From assembly GCA_963519305.1 (NCBI GenBank), contig CAUQMS010000009.1, forward strand, positions 1 to 64,000: 64,000 nucleotides of DNA. The letters run 5' to 3'. The DNA comes from Ewingella sp963519305 (GTDB lineage Bacteria; Pseudomonadota; Gammaproteobacteria; Enterobacterales; Enterobacteriaceae). Numbering within the stretch: position 1 is the first letter of the stretch; every line of letters starts with the position of its first letter. Positions 1 through 7,742 of this stretch are shown piece by piece. Both the position numbers and the translations under genes were made by a program. Below the pieces are notes generated by a model. The model was not told the origin of the DNA. It saw only the letters and a list, made by a program, of their open reading frames with translations, and did no database searches.

Positions 1-49
<49 letters not shown>

Positions 50-107
50 AATTTATTAAGCAGATAGTAATATCGGCTTAAGTGCAAGATAAGTAGTAAG
101 AATTAAA

Positions 108-181
108 GGCGCGTTAACAAAGCGGTTATGTAGCGGATTGCAAATCCGCCTAGTCCGGTTCGACTCCGGAACGCGCCTCCA
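108..181 (+). tRNA. cysT: tRNA-Cys (GCA)
   Basis: This is a complete 74-base tRNA with acceptor stem GGCGCGT/ACGCGCC, anticodon GCA within GGATTGCAAATCC, T-loop GGTTCGACTCC and an encoded CCA. It is almost identical to E. coli cysT and is the middle gene of the cluster. Confidence 0.97.
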
Positions 182-192
182 ATTTTCCCGGA

Positions 193-278
193 GCCCGGGT
201 GGTGGAATCGGTAGACACAAGGGATTTAAAATCCCTCGGCCTTAGGCTGTACGAGTTCAAGTCTCGTCCCGGGTACCA
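193..278 (+). tRNA. leuZ: tRNA-Leu (UAA)
   Basis: This is a complete 86-base class II tRNA with acceptor GCCCGGG/CCCGGGT, anticodon TAA within GGGATTTAAAATCCC, a long variable arm and an encoded CCA. It matches leuZ and is the last gene of the cluster. Accessory DNA with an integrase remnant starts directly downstream, so leuZ or its terminator is the likely insertion site. Confidence 0.97.
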
Positions 279-330
279 TGGAAAATTAACCGAATAATCA
301 AAAGCAATACAGCAGTAATGTCGTTTATAG

Positions 331-351
331 CCACCCTCGGGTGGTTTTTTT
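331..351 (+). terminator. Terminator of the glyW-cysT-leuZ operon
   Basis: A perfect 6-bp GC stem (CCACCC/GGGTGG, loop TC) is followed by seven T. The same hairpin with one base changed recurs at 8724-8743, at the far end of the accessory region. Confidence 0.9.
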
Positions 352-373
352 ATGCCTGCTTCATAATGCCCTT

Positions 374-890
374 TCATAATAATGTTGCTCCCCGACAGCG
401 GGAACAATCGCAATTTTTTTCATATCTTGCCGTCTGAACTGCCGTTTTATGGCCTGAGATTATCTGCTTGTTGTATAGTGAAGCTTCCAGATCCTATATT
501 CCCTTCGCCTTCAAATCTTGGAAACTAAAATTGAATTTCAGTACAGGAAATTTCTTTTTCGCTTCTTGCTTTGCCTTCATCCAATGCCTGTTAAATCCAT
601 CCAGTGTGTAACCGCAATCAGATGCCTGATAAATAAAGAAAATGCGTCTCATCCCGTAATTAATCGGCAGCGTTCACGCCAGTGCAATAGCTGCTTTCAA
701 ACGAGGATCCCATGCCTTGATATGTGCAACCCCGGTTTTGCTTTGCTGGATCATGATTTCGTCTTACATAAGCTGCATTTTCTTTATGCTCGGCACATCT
801 TCCCGCCGCGCAATGCAAAGATATCACGATAACAATTTTAGGGTACTCAACTACGACAACAGCGCTGTAAGCTTGTACTGGCACCACGAA
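374..890 (-). pseudogene. Tyrosine-recombinase integrase, decayed
   Basis: Reading leftwards from about 765, one frame gives QQSKTG (the beta-hairpin motif of phage integrases), then LPINYG, GFNRHWMKAKQEAKKK, FQDLKAKGI, SGHKTAVQTARYEKN and a stop at 374-376. This is the C-terminal catalytic domain of a phage integrase, with the His of the SGHK box and the Tyr nucleophile in ARYEK still visible. The usual HxxR of the catalytic box reads QxxK. In-frame stops lie after IALA and after AKGI, and a third stop with a frame change lies upstream near 770-805. The more N-terminal part is only faintly recognisable (HCAAGRCAEH, to about 890). It is not functional, and it points its 3' end at leuZ, as integrases of tRNA-inserted elements often do. 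Confidence 0.8.
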
Positions 891-903
891 AAAAAGAGGG
901 CAA

Positions 904-1350
904 ATGAGATTGCCTGAGCTCGACCGTCTGGATTATCAAAATTTGGTCGCGACGGTCGTGCACACCACGCTTCACCGTCTGAAGTTACCGCAGGGCAACT
1001 GACTCAGTTTCTTTGAGCTCTGCTGGTGGATGCAACAGCCTGGATGGTCGACGTAATGCCAGATTCCGCAGCGCGGCATGCCCTGTACTGGAATCTTGCG
1101 GAGCCTATCGAGGCGGTAGGGCGGGGGCGGGGGGGTATTCAGCCCGCGGTGGTGCCCGTTGAAGTCCTGGTAGAGAAAGCTGAAAAGGTTAGGCGAAGTT
1201 AGCGCTGGAAGGTGAAAAATACACGCAGTGGATAAGGCGCCAGCCGAGCTGCGGTTGCGGCGCCACATCGGATGGCTCTACCACATTATCGGTAATGGGC
1301 CGGGGCGTGGGCCTCATGTGATGGAAGGGGTTTTGATTTTCTTTCTATAA
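904..1350 (+). pseudogene. DUF968-type phage protein, decayed
   Basis: The readable part is GEKYTQWIRRQPSCGCG (around 1208-1260), which after a frame change continues as YHIIGNGPGRG (1278-1310). This matches the CxxC...HHIIGHGxGG zinc-binding core of the DUF968 family of lambdoid phages (E. coli Qin prophage YdfU is a member). The upstream piece AEPIEAV...PVEVLVEKAEKV may belong to the same gene, and an ATG at 904 opens a 32-codon stub. Several stops and frameshifts separate the pieces and the C-terminal part is missing. The 5' limit is a guess. Confidence 0.6.
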
Positions 1351-1380
1351 GCGTAGCCCCGGGAATCGGTTATGATTGAT

Positions 1381-1405
1381 GCTGCCGATATTCGATATCG
1401 GCAGC
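1381..1405. repeat. Perfect 11-bp inverted repeat, 3-nt loop
   Basis: GCTGCCGATAT at 1381-1391 and ATATCGGCAGC at 1395-1405 pair without a mismatch around TCG. It lies between the DUF968 remnant and the 3' end of gtrA. It has no T-run on either side, so it is a poor intrinsic terminator. It may be an operator, a recombination site or a factor-dependent terminator. Confidence 0.7.
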
Positions 1406-1466
1406 AACCCCGTCCAGCGCAGTCCGGTCTAAATCATTTATCGAAGAAAACCGTATACCTGATAAT

Positions 1467-1871
1467 TTATGATCCTATGTCTTTGCGAAACAGGATGAGT
1501 TTTGATGTCGCGATATTGACTACCATGCCAGCAATACTGCCTGCGGCAATACCGATAATCGGATTTTCAAGAACTATTTTATATTCAGTGATCAGCCAAC
1601 TATAAAGACCAAAGTTAATTACGCCTCCCCCCAACATAAGGAGAAAATATGAGAAGAATTCGTTTTGAGGTTTCATCCCTGAACGTTTTTTTTTGAAAGT
1701 AATCGCCCGATTGAATAGCCAAGTCACGAATACTGCGCCAAAAAATGAGAAAGCGCGTGCGATGAACGGGCCCCAGTATCCACGTAAAAGGTAAAGTACC
1801 GCTGTATCCACTAAAAATCCGATAACACCACTAATCCCGAAGAAAAAAAATTCTCTCAGAATTTTCATCAT
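1467..1871 (-). CDS. gtrA: GtrA-family bactoprenol-linked glucosyl flippase
   Basis: The 134-residue protein has four predicted membrane helices and the GtrA signature (REFFFFGISGVIGFLVDTAVL at the start, WLFNRAITF in the middle, a basic LILFRKD end). GtrA proteins are thought to flip undecaprenyl-phosphate-glucose across the inner membrane for O-antigen modification. Its ATG overlaps the gtrB stop (ATGA), so the two are translationally coupled and the three gtr genes form a leftward operon gtrC-gtrB-gtrA. Length is normal for the family (about 120-135). Nothing looks broken. Confidence 0.92.
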   Translation of the reverse strand: MMKILREFFFFGISGVIGFLVDTAVLYLLRGYWGPFIARAFSFFGAVFVTWLFNRAITFKKKRSGMKPQNEFFSYFLLMLGGGVINFGLYSWLITEYKIVLENPIIGIAAGSIAGMVVNIATSKLILFRKDIGS

Positions 1872-2821
1872 TTTTCTGAGTCCACGCGAGGTAGTGGAAT
1901 CCCGAGATAGACCAGTCGTTTCATTTCGTGTCGTCCCCTAGTCACGTTGTCAAGAATTAATCCGCAGACGAATGATAACGCGGCCGACATCATTATCGAT
2001 GCAGCCAGTACGGCGGTTGGCAATCTCGGCACAAGTCCATTGCGCAGATATTCCGTCAGCAACGGGAATCCCAGCAATATCGACATCAAAGCCAGAATTA
2101 AGCCACAAATCCCGAAGAAGGCAAAAGGGCGTTCGCTGATATAGAGACGGCCAATCGTCTTTAATATTCTCCAGCCATCCCGGTATGTGGACAGCTTACT
2201 GACAGATCCTTCAGGGCGTGCTCCATAGGTTGTCATTACCTCGCCATACGGCATACGAAGTTCTAGCGCGTGTACTGTTAGTTCAGTTTCAATTTCAAAG
2301 CCATTTGAAAGGGCGGGGAATGATTTTGCGTATCTGCGTGTGAAAGCCCGGTAACCAGATAGCATGTCGGTGAAATTTCCCCCAAAGATTTTAACTACGC
2401 TTTGTGTAAGTATATAGTTGCCCCACTGATGTCCGCGTCTGTAAGCCTCTCCTGCAATTTCTTCTTTGGTTTCTCTGCAACCGACCACCATATCAAGATG
2501 GTGGTCCAGTAGTTTGTCTACAAGGCTTCGCACCGCACTTGCATCATAAGTAGCATCACCATCGACCATCACATAAATGTCGGCATCGACATCGGCAAAC
2601 ATGCGGCGTACAACATTTCCTTTGCCTGGCAGTGGCACAGACACTACTTTGGCCCCGGCATTAGTTGCAACCTGGACCGTTCGATCAGTCGAGTTGTTAT
2701 CAAAAACGAAGATGTCAATCTCTGGCATGGCATCACGAAATCCATGTACTACTGTTTCAATTGCTGCTTCTTCGTTATAGCAGGGAACGATTAAAACTAC
2801 ATGCTGACCACGATAATACAT
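1868..2821 (-). CDS. gtrB: GtrB bactoprenol glucosyltransferase
   Basis: This is a family-2 glycosyltransferase of the DPM1/GtrB type that transfers glucose from UDP-glucose to undecaprenyl phosphate on the cytoplasmic face. Visible are the nucleotide-binding start (VVLIVPCYNEE), the DxD-like metal site VDGDATY, the DMLSGYRAF motif and two C-terminal membrane helices. I start it at the ATG at 2821 because GAGGT stands 7 bases upstream, giving 317 residues, close to the family's 305-310. The frame is open a further 43 codons upstream, but that stretch overlaps the end of the preceding gene and does not look like GtrB. Confidence 0.93.
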   Translation of the reverse strand: MYYRGQHVVLIVPCYNEEAAIETVVHGFRDAMPEIDIFVFDNNSTDRTVQVATNAGAKVVSVPLPGKGNVVRRMFADVDADIYVMVDGDATYDASAVRSLVDKLLDHHLDMVVGCRETKEEIAGEAYRRGHQWGNYILTQSVVKIFGGNFTDMLSGYRAFTRRYAKSFPALSNGFEIETELTVHALELRMPYGEVMTTYGARPEGSVSKLSTYRDGWRILKTIGRLYISERPFAFFGICGLILALMSILLGFPLLTEYLRNGLVPRLPTAVLAASIMMSAALSFVCGLILDNVTRGRHEMKRLVYLGIPLPRVDSEK

Positions 2822-2837
2822 GCCGACCTCATTAAAG

Positions 2838-4226
2838 TTATTTCGTTTTTTTTGTAGATAGTAAGATAAACGGTATGCTTGCCGATGTAGCCAAGATTGA
2901 CCAGTATGCGTATCTATAATCCGATGCAACACCGACAAAAAAGTAGCCAAGCAGATATAAGAAACTTGATATGTTCAAGGCAAGAAAAACATCTCTGGCA
3001 AAACTCTTGCGGGTAAATAAGCCACACAGTGAAAACAAGAAGGAGGCGATAAGCCAGAACCCAGGTTTAAATATGAAGGTATTTTTGAACAGTACAGTTG
3101 TCACTTGAAGCGCTCTGAACATACCCGTTTTTTCATATTTAAAGCCTAGCGAGTTTTGTACCGTCTGATCGTCCAACACTGAATTTGGGTACCACAACAA
3201 CTTCATGTAGTTTTCATATCGGTGCTTCAGGTAAGCACTTGGCTCATGATATATGGCGCTAATCCACTTTTTCATTAATGAGCCATCATTCCAAGAGCCT
3301 GAAGCTTGTATTTTCTTTAGAACAAAACTACAAGGTCCCCATGCGTAACCGTCCCATGCAGAAGGATCGTAACATGTTGAAAGGACTTTGCTATTTTCGC
3401 TACTGTCCCAATCTTCTTTAAAATAGTCTTTCCCAGCAAAATGCGAAATTCCACCAATGTCAAAAACTATCAACGACTGATATACGCGACTTTTTGATGA
3501 TTGCAAAAGACCGTAATTGAAGGCCCCAGTTAAGAAAATTGTAAGTGCAGGGAAAAGTAAAAAAATGATTATCGATTTTTTCCATATGTTCAAGTTGCTT
3601 TTATTGAAAAGTAACCAGATTAATGGTAGTAGCCCAAATATTGCGTTAAAGCGGAGCATATTACCGATAAATAGCAAAAAACCAGCTAGAAGCAATAATT
3701 TTTTTTGGCGCCCCTCCCCACGAGAATAACTCACGCAAATCACGCCTACGGCAAAGAGCCAAATGACCGCGTGGAGAACATCTTTCCATATGTGGCTGAG
3801 TGTGCCGACTGCAAATGGCATAAAACCAACGATGATAACTGCTATCGAGAGTTTTCTGTGGGCGTGTGGGATAGAGACAGACAGAAGTAACAAACCACCC
3901 CAATATAAAAAACATTCTAGCAATAACATTCCAAATGGCCCGGGTATCCAGTCATTTGTAATTGCCCAAATAAAACTCATAATCGGCGGATGCCAATCAG
4001 TGAAAATAAAGCTCGTCCCTTGCTGGTATTGATCCAACGCATCGCTGGTCACTAATCCGGGAAAAAATGCCCGTAAAGTGATTATCAGACCTAATAAGGC
4101 CAAGGTAATTTGTGGAAGCACGGCTTTTATACAGAGTTTTGATATTGGCATTGAATTTCTAATTTGATGAATGGCCAAAGCTAGAGGCTTCAGATCTTCC
4201 CATAGGCGTTCAGACGAAGCAAGCAT
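2838..4226 (-). CDS. Type-specific membrane glycosyltransferase-like protein (gtrC position)
   Basis: The protein (462 residues from 4226, or 437 from the ATG at 4151) has about ten membrane helices and a conserved acidic start of the first loop (SDALDQYQQG...DWHPP), as in serotype-specific glucosyltransferases that take glucose from the lipid carrier and attach it to O-antigen in the periplasm. It is first in the operon with gtrB 16 bases downstream, the usual place for the variable Gtr gene. The sequence is AT-rich compared with its neighbours, as expected of a transferred gene. Neither start has a good ribosome-binding site, and the first 25 residues look unlike the rest, so 4151 may be the true start. 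The linkage it makes cannot be read from sequence. Confidence 0.75.
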   Translation of the reverse strand: MLASSERLWEDLKPLALAIHQIRNSMPISKLCIKAVLPQITLALLGLIITLRAFFPGLVTSDALDQYQQGTSFIFTDWHPPIMSFIWAITNDWIPGPFGMLLLECFLYWGGLLLLSVSIPHAHRKLSIAVIIVGFMPFAVGTLSHIWKDVLHAVIWLFAVGVICVSYSRGEGRQKKLLLLAGFLLFIGNMLRFNAIFGLLPLIWLLFNKSNLNIWKKSIIIFLLFPALTIFLTGAFNYGLLQSSKSRVYQSLIVFDIGGISHFAGKDYFKEDWDSSENSKVLSTCYDPSAWDGYAWGPCSFVLKKIQASGSWNDGSLMKKWISAIYHEPSAYLKHRYENYMKLLWYPNSVLDDQTVQNSLGFKYEKTGMFRALQVTTVLFKNTFIFKPGFWLIASFLFSLCGLFTRKSFARDVFLALNISSFLYLLGYFFVGVASDYRYAYWSILATSASIPFILLSTKKTK

Positions 4227-4560
4227 TTTGCAGTCTGAGGTCTATGGCGTGACTAAAGGCCATAAGCGATCATTCAGCTACGAAGCGTATCAACAGTGGC
4301 CTTGAGGATGTGCAATAAGAAAAGCTAATCTGCTGCTAACGCAAGGCTGAAGTCGCTGTGTTTTCACGAAGCAGCAGAATTTTTGATGGTAACTCACCCT
4401 GTGCTGATTCAGAAAGAAAGAGCATGCTAGTTTCATTACCTGCAATGTGTTGCAAACCGAATGGTTACTATGATGCCGGCTATAACGAAGAGATTCAGGA
4501 CGGCAGTAAAACAACCATAATTGATGGCGATAAAGTATGGGAAAACTCATTGTACTGCTA
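4227..4560. other. Unassigned stretch upstream of gtrC-like gene
   Basis: I see no convincing gene here. Short open frames exist on both strands, one on the plus strand at 4423-4560 ending in a plausible-looking NGYYDAGYNEEIQDG segment, but none has a recognisable start or family. The stretch should contain the promoter of the leftward gtr operon and part of a rearranged, IS-invaded junction. Confidence 0.5.
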
Positions 4561-4900
4561 ATGGCCCTCTGGCGACGTAAACCAGTGCAAAGCGTTATTG
4601 TAGTCAGCGATCAGGGCAGCCACTATGGTAGCGATGAGTGGCAGCGGTTCTGCCGGGCCAATAGTCTGTCACCAAGTATGAGTCGCCGTGGCAACTGCTG
4701 AGATAATGCAGTGGCAGAATCGTTCTTCAGTTCTCTAAAAAGGAGCGTGTCAGAAAGCGAAAATATAAAAACCCCGGTACATGGCCTGGGCGAATATATT
4801 CGATTATATTTAAGTATTCTACAATCGTAACCGGCGCCGCGGTCATCTCGGTAGCGTCAGTCCTGGGGCTTTCGAAAGGCCTCGCCGCGAGGACAGAAAC
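4561..4900 (+). mobile_element. IS3-family transposase (OrfB) 3' remnant
   Basis: The plus strand reads MALWRRK, VVSDQGSHYGSDEWQRFCRA, SMSRRGNC-stop-DNAVAESFFSSLK, then in other frames KKERVRKR, FDYI-stop-VFYNR and HLGSVSPGAFE. This is the C-terminal part of the DDE integrase-like OrfB of IS3-family elements (the DNAVAESFFSSLK and HSHLGGVSP boxes). Trp after GNC has become TGA, and at least two frameshifts follow. OrfA, the N-terminal part of OrfB and clear inverted ends are not seen, so it is dead. Confidence 0.88.
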
Positions 4901-4946
4901 TGTCTAAGGAATCGAGGGCACTCCACTTTAGCTAGTTTAAGAAGGG

Positions 4947-4969
4947 GCGCACTGATGTTACCAGTGCGC
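4947..4969 (-). terminator. Hairpin downstream of the acyltransferase gene
   Basis: GCGCACTG and CAGTGCGC form a perfect 8-bp stem with a 7-nt loop, 17 bases beyond the acyltransferase stop. On the minus strand it is followed by CCCCTTCTT, a weak U-tract, so it is a likely but imperfect terminator. Confidence 0.55.
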
Positions 4970-4985
4970 TACATTAAAATATTTA

Positions 4986-5996
4986 TCAAGATAAAGATTT
5001 TGATGTTATAAGAATTCTTATCGATTTATTGTTCTCTATAAAATGATAGCTGATACATGCCAGTATTAAGTTTGCAATAAATAATGCCGGGATGTCTATT
5101 AATGCACTCCCCGATAATGTTATTATTTTGTGGTCAAGGATTAATAATATTGGCAGTTGCATTAAATAGAATGAATAACTAACCTCACCAAGATAGATAA
5201 ATGGCCTAGCGAACGACTCTCTTTTCACTTCTAAACGCGCAAGGTAAATCATCAAGGCGCCAATAAATGGGAGTATGAATATATTCCAAAACATATAGCC
5301 AGGATTGATTAGTAGTGTGAATGGTATGGCTACTATGCCTGACAAAACCACATACTTCAGTTTAATTGAAAATCCCTCTTGGAAATATCTCCCCAAGGCA
5401 ACACCAAAGATGAACTCAGGCAATCGGTATATTGGAGTCATGTAATATACCGGAAAAGTATAAACCCCGCCTAATATTTTTGCGATTGGGACGATGCAAG
5501 ATGAAGCCAGTAAAGATAGAATTAAAACTAATCCTTTGTTATTACTGTTTACCATCGTCAGAATGATCGGGAATAAAAGGTAAAAAAATAGCTCAACGGA
5601 AACAGACCAAGAACCGCCGAAATTCCATATGTAAAAGGTTTGATAGAACCACGCTTGAATTGGAACAACAAATATTGCGATTGATCCAAGAGCAGTTAGC
5701 GGTTTCTCATAAAAAAGGAATGGCAAGCACAGTAGGCCCATGAACATATAAGCTGGATATATTCTGGCTATCCTTTTTCTTATATAATTATCCGGAGTTC
5801 CGGAAGAGTAATTGTAAGTGAGAATGAAGCCAGATAGAATGAAGAAGATACTCATTCCTATCGCTCCATTGCTGATAAACGCGTTAATAAATGGAGTTGA
5901 GGATATATTTTCGCGAATATTCATATGGAAAATAAAGACATAGAAAGCTGCGACAAACCTAAATATTGTGATTCCGTAAAGCTGCTTCTTAACCAT
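4986..5996 (-). CDS. Acyltransferase-3 family O-antigen acetylase-like protein
   Basis: The 336-residue integral membrane protein has about ten helices and belongs to the acyltransferase 3 family (OafA/Oac/NodX type). The start LYGITIFRFVAAFYVFIFH carries the conserved R and H of the active site, and GMSIFFILSGFILTY, RIARIYPAY and GSWSVSVELFFYLLFP are family motifs. Such proteins O-acetylate O-antigen or other surface sugars, and phage Sf6 Oac is a seroconverting example. Next to a gtr set, a role in O-antigen modification is likely. Base composition is very AT-rich. A GGA lies 11 bases before the ATG. The target sugar is unknown. Confidence 0.85.
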   Translation of the reverse strand: MVKKQLYGITIFRFVAAFYVFIFHMNIRENISSTPFINAFISNGAIGMSIFFILSGFILTYNYSSGTPDNYIRKRIARIYPAYMFMGLLCLPFLFYEKPLTALGSIAIFVVPIQAWFYQTFYIWNFGGSWSVSVELFFYLLFPIILTMVNSNNKGLVLILSLLASSCIVPIAKILGGVYTFPVYYMTPIYRLPEFIFGVALGRYFQEGFSIKLKYVVLSGIVAIPFTLLINPGYMFWNIFILPFIGALMIYLARLEVKRESFARPFIYLGEVSYSFYLMQLPILLILDHKIITLSGSALIDIPALFIANLILACISYHFIENNKSIRILITSKSLS

Positions 5997-6170
5997 TTTT
6001 AATCATCCAATGGAATGGCTCTCACCAATAGTAATATTTTGCGTGACTATAGTTTATATGTAAGCATGTGGCTAGTTTATGTTTTGGTTTCGTAAAGAAA
6101 TGTGACGAACTGAGCTATGTGTGAATTACCTCCTGACACGTTTTTGTTGTCATGTAGGTGACTGTTTTTT

Positions 6171-6570
6171 ATGAAAATAGTTGGGTGGTGGAGCGGTGGG
6201 TGGTCTTGCTGGTATTGTCTGCACTGCTAGTTTCAGGATGCGCGTCTTCAGGCAATAAGCATTTGCAAAAAGAAACCGAAGCAACGTTCAGACTAAAATA
6301 CAAGAAGGCAAGACGACCAAGGTGCAGGTCAATGTGATGTTTGGATCGTCTGACTTGGTTAACTTCACCGATGGCGGAAAAGAGGTATGGAAATACAATT
6401 TTACGAAAGTGAAAGTCAGCGAAAAATCTTTCATCCTCTTGTGTAGCCTGTTCCACAATGGCGCGTCTGGCGCGAAGAAAGAGCTAACCATCCTGTTTGA
6501 TGGAGAAATGGCGCAGAAGTACACCATGTTTGAATCAGCTATTGACAGCAAAAGTGGATGGACTGATTAA
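6171..6570 (+). pseudogene. Phage-type BamE/SmpA-like lipoprotein, two frameshifts
   Basis: The pieces are MKIVGWWSGG, then in a second frame VVLLVLSALLVSGCASSG (a lipobox signal), then in a third frame QTKIQEGKTTKVQVNVMFG, FTDGGKEVWKYNF and KKELTILFDGEMAQKYT to the stop at 6570. The GKTTKxQVxxxFG and EVWxY signatures are those of prophage-borne lipoproteins related to the BamE (SmpA/OmlA) fold. One frameshift falls near 6210 and one near 6284, where ACGTTCAG appears to have lost a G. Restoring both gives a protein of about 132 residues. Confidence 0.8.
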
Positions 6571-6617
6571 ACACTCTTAGAATCCCAAACTAACCCTCCC
6601 CGGAGTGTTTTTTATTG
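6570..6617 (+). terminator. Terminator after lipoprotein pseudogene
   Basis: AACACTC (6570-6576) can pair with GAGTGTT (6603-6609) and is followed by TTTTATT. The loop is long (26 nt), so this is a moderate call. Confidence 0.5.
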
Positions 6618-6689
6618 CCTTACAGATCTGCCATCTAAGAATTTATTCACTTGAAGTCTTTCACAGACATAAAATCTCACAGTTATTCT

Positions 6690-6940
6690 GTGTGTATCCA
6701 GTGTTTGTGTGGTGCCATATGTCGAGATATTCAGAAATCAAAGGTGCTTTCGTTGACAGCATTACTCAAGGCCGTGAGATGCGGACGCATTGTGACGACT
6801 GAGCGTTTAGTCAATCATCACTGGTCGCTGCGGCAGGCTACTAGCAGATTGCGGGCTATCGGAGATTCTCCCGTAACTATACAGACCATAAGGGAGATAA
6901 TCAGCGCTACTTCCTCAAGAACATAGAGTACGTAAAATAA
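6690..6940 (+). pseudogene. Small phage-like protein remnant with possible helix-turn-helix
   Basis: One frame reads TALLKAVRCGRIVTTERLV and LRQATSRLRAIGD, which resembles the helix-turn-helix part of small phage DNA-binding proteins. After a frame change it continues FSRNYTDHKGDNQRYFLKN to a stop at 6940. Both pieces are protein-like and a single frameshift near 6863 would join them. No start codon with a ribosome-binding site is clear. I do not recognise the family with certainty. Confidence 0.45.
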
Positions 6941-7296
6941 TTGGCCTTTCCATCTCCTGCGGTCTCCTGCTGTTTTCCCATTAATTTTTGTTGTCAATAT
7001 TGCAGGTCATTGCAATGTGCTATTGAATTCAGAGTGTTAACTTGTGTTTGATGCACAGTTATACCTTTGCCACTTTGACACTCGTCTATGCGGTAACACC
7101 GTTGATGCTTAGTGTCCGTGATGAGCGAAAAGCGGACATGCTGACGTAAAGCTAACGGTATTATTTCGCATCAATGTCTTTCGTACTGGGGGTAGGCAAA
7201 GTTACCGGTACTTCAATTCGCCATCATATTCAGATAGGCATCTATCTTCTATCATGCTAATTTTATTGATTAATAGGGTAATGAAAAGGATTTGTC
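6941..7296. other. Non-coding stretch upstream of ASCH gene
   Basis: I see no gene in this stretch. It is AT-rich and presumably holds the promoter of the following gene, but no strong sigma-70 element stands out. Confidence 0.4.
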
Positions 7297-7722
7297 ATGA
7301 ACCAGATTGAGAGACTGAAAGTAAAGTATCCGAGGTCTATAGTTTGGTCTTTTGGAGACACTCCTGATATGGCAGATACGCTGGCAGATCTGGTTGTGAA
7401 AGGAATAAAAACCGCGTCCTGTTGTTCTTTATCCTCTTTCATGAGTGAAAATGAAGTGCCAACTATTGGAAGCTACAGCATTATTCTTAATAGCACAGGC
7501 ACTCCTGTGTGCGTAGTTCGCACAATATCTTTAAAGATTATTCGATTTTCCGAAGTCACAGACAGTTTTGCACGGAAGGAAGGTGAAGGAGATCTCAGCC
7601 TCAGCGACTGGAAAGAAGAACATAGAGTATTTTTTGAACGTGAAGGGTCATATTCAGAATCAATGGAGCTTGTTGCAGAAGAATTCGAGCTAATTAAAGT
7701 TTTGCAAAACTCGCTAATCTGA
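7297..7722 (+). CDS. ASCH-domain protein
   Basis: The 141-residue protein matches the ASCH family (PUA-like fold). Visible are the N-terminal WSFGDTPDMADTLADLVVKG, the GIKTAS motif that lines the RNA-binding cleft, GSYSIILNSTGTPVCVVRT and a C-terminal helix after SLSDWKEEH. ASCH proteins bind RNA or nucleotides; some are ribonucleases and YqfB is an N4-acetylcytidine amidohydrolase, so the exact activity is open. AAAGGAT precedes the ATG by 5 bases. It stands alone near the right end of the accessory region and appears intact. Confidence 0.85.
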   Translation: MNQIERLKVKYPRSIVWSFGDTPDMADTLADLVVKGIKTASCCSLSSFMSENEVPTIGSYSIILNSTGTPVCVVRTISLKIIRFSEVTDSFARKEGEGDLSLSDWKEEHRVFFEREGSYSESMELVAEEFELIKVLQNSLI

Positions 7723-7742
7723 TTTCCATCTTATAAATGCTT

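Noticed and set aside
2822..2950. A 43-codon extension of GtrB
   Set aside because: It overlaps the upstream gene, and the ATG at 2821 has GAGGT at the right distance and fits family length.
4358..4560. Small open frames upstream of the IS remnant
   Set aside because: No family, no ribosome-binding site and no conserved pattern I recognise; kept only as an unassigned stretch.
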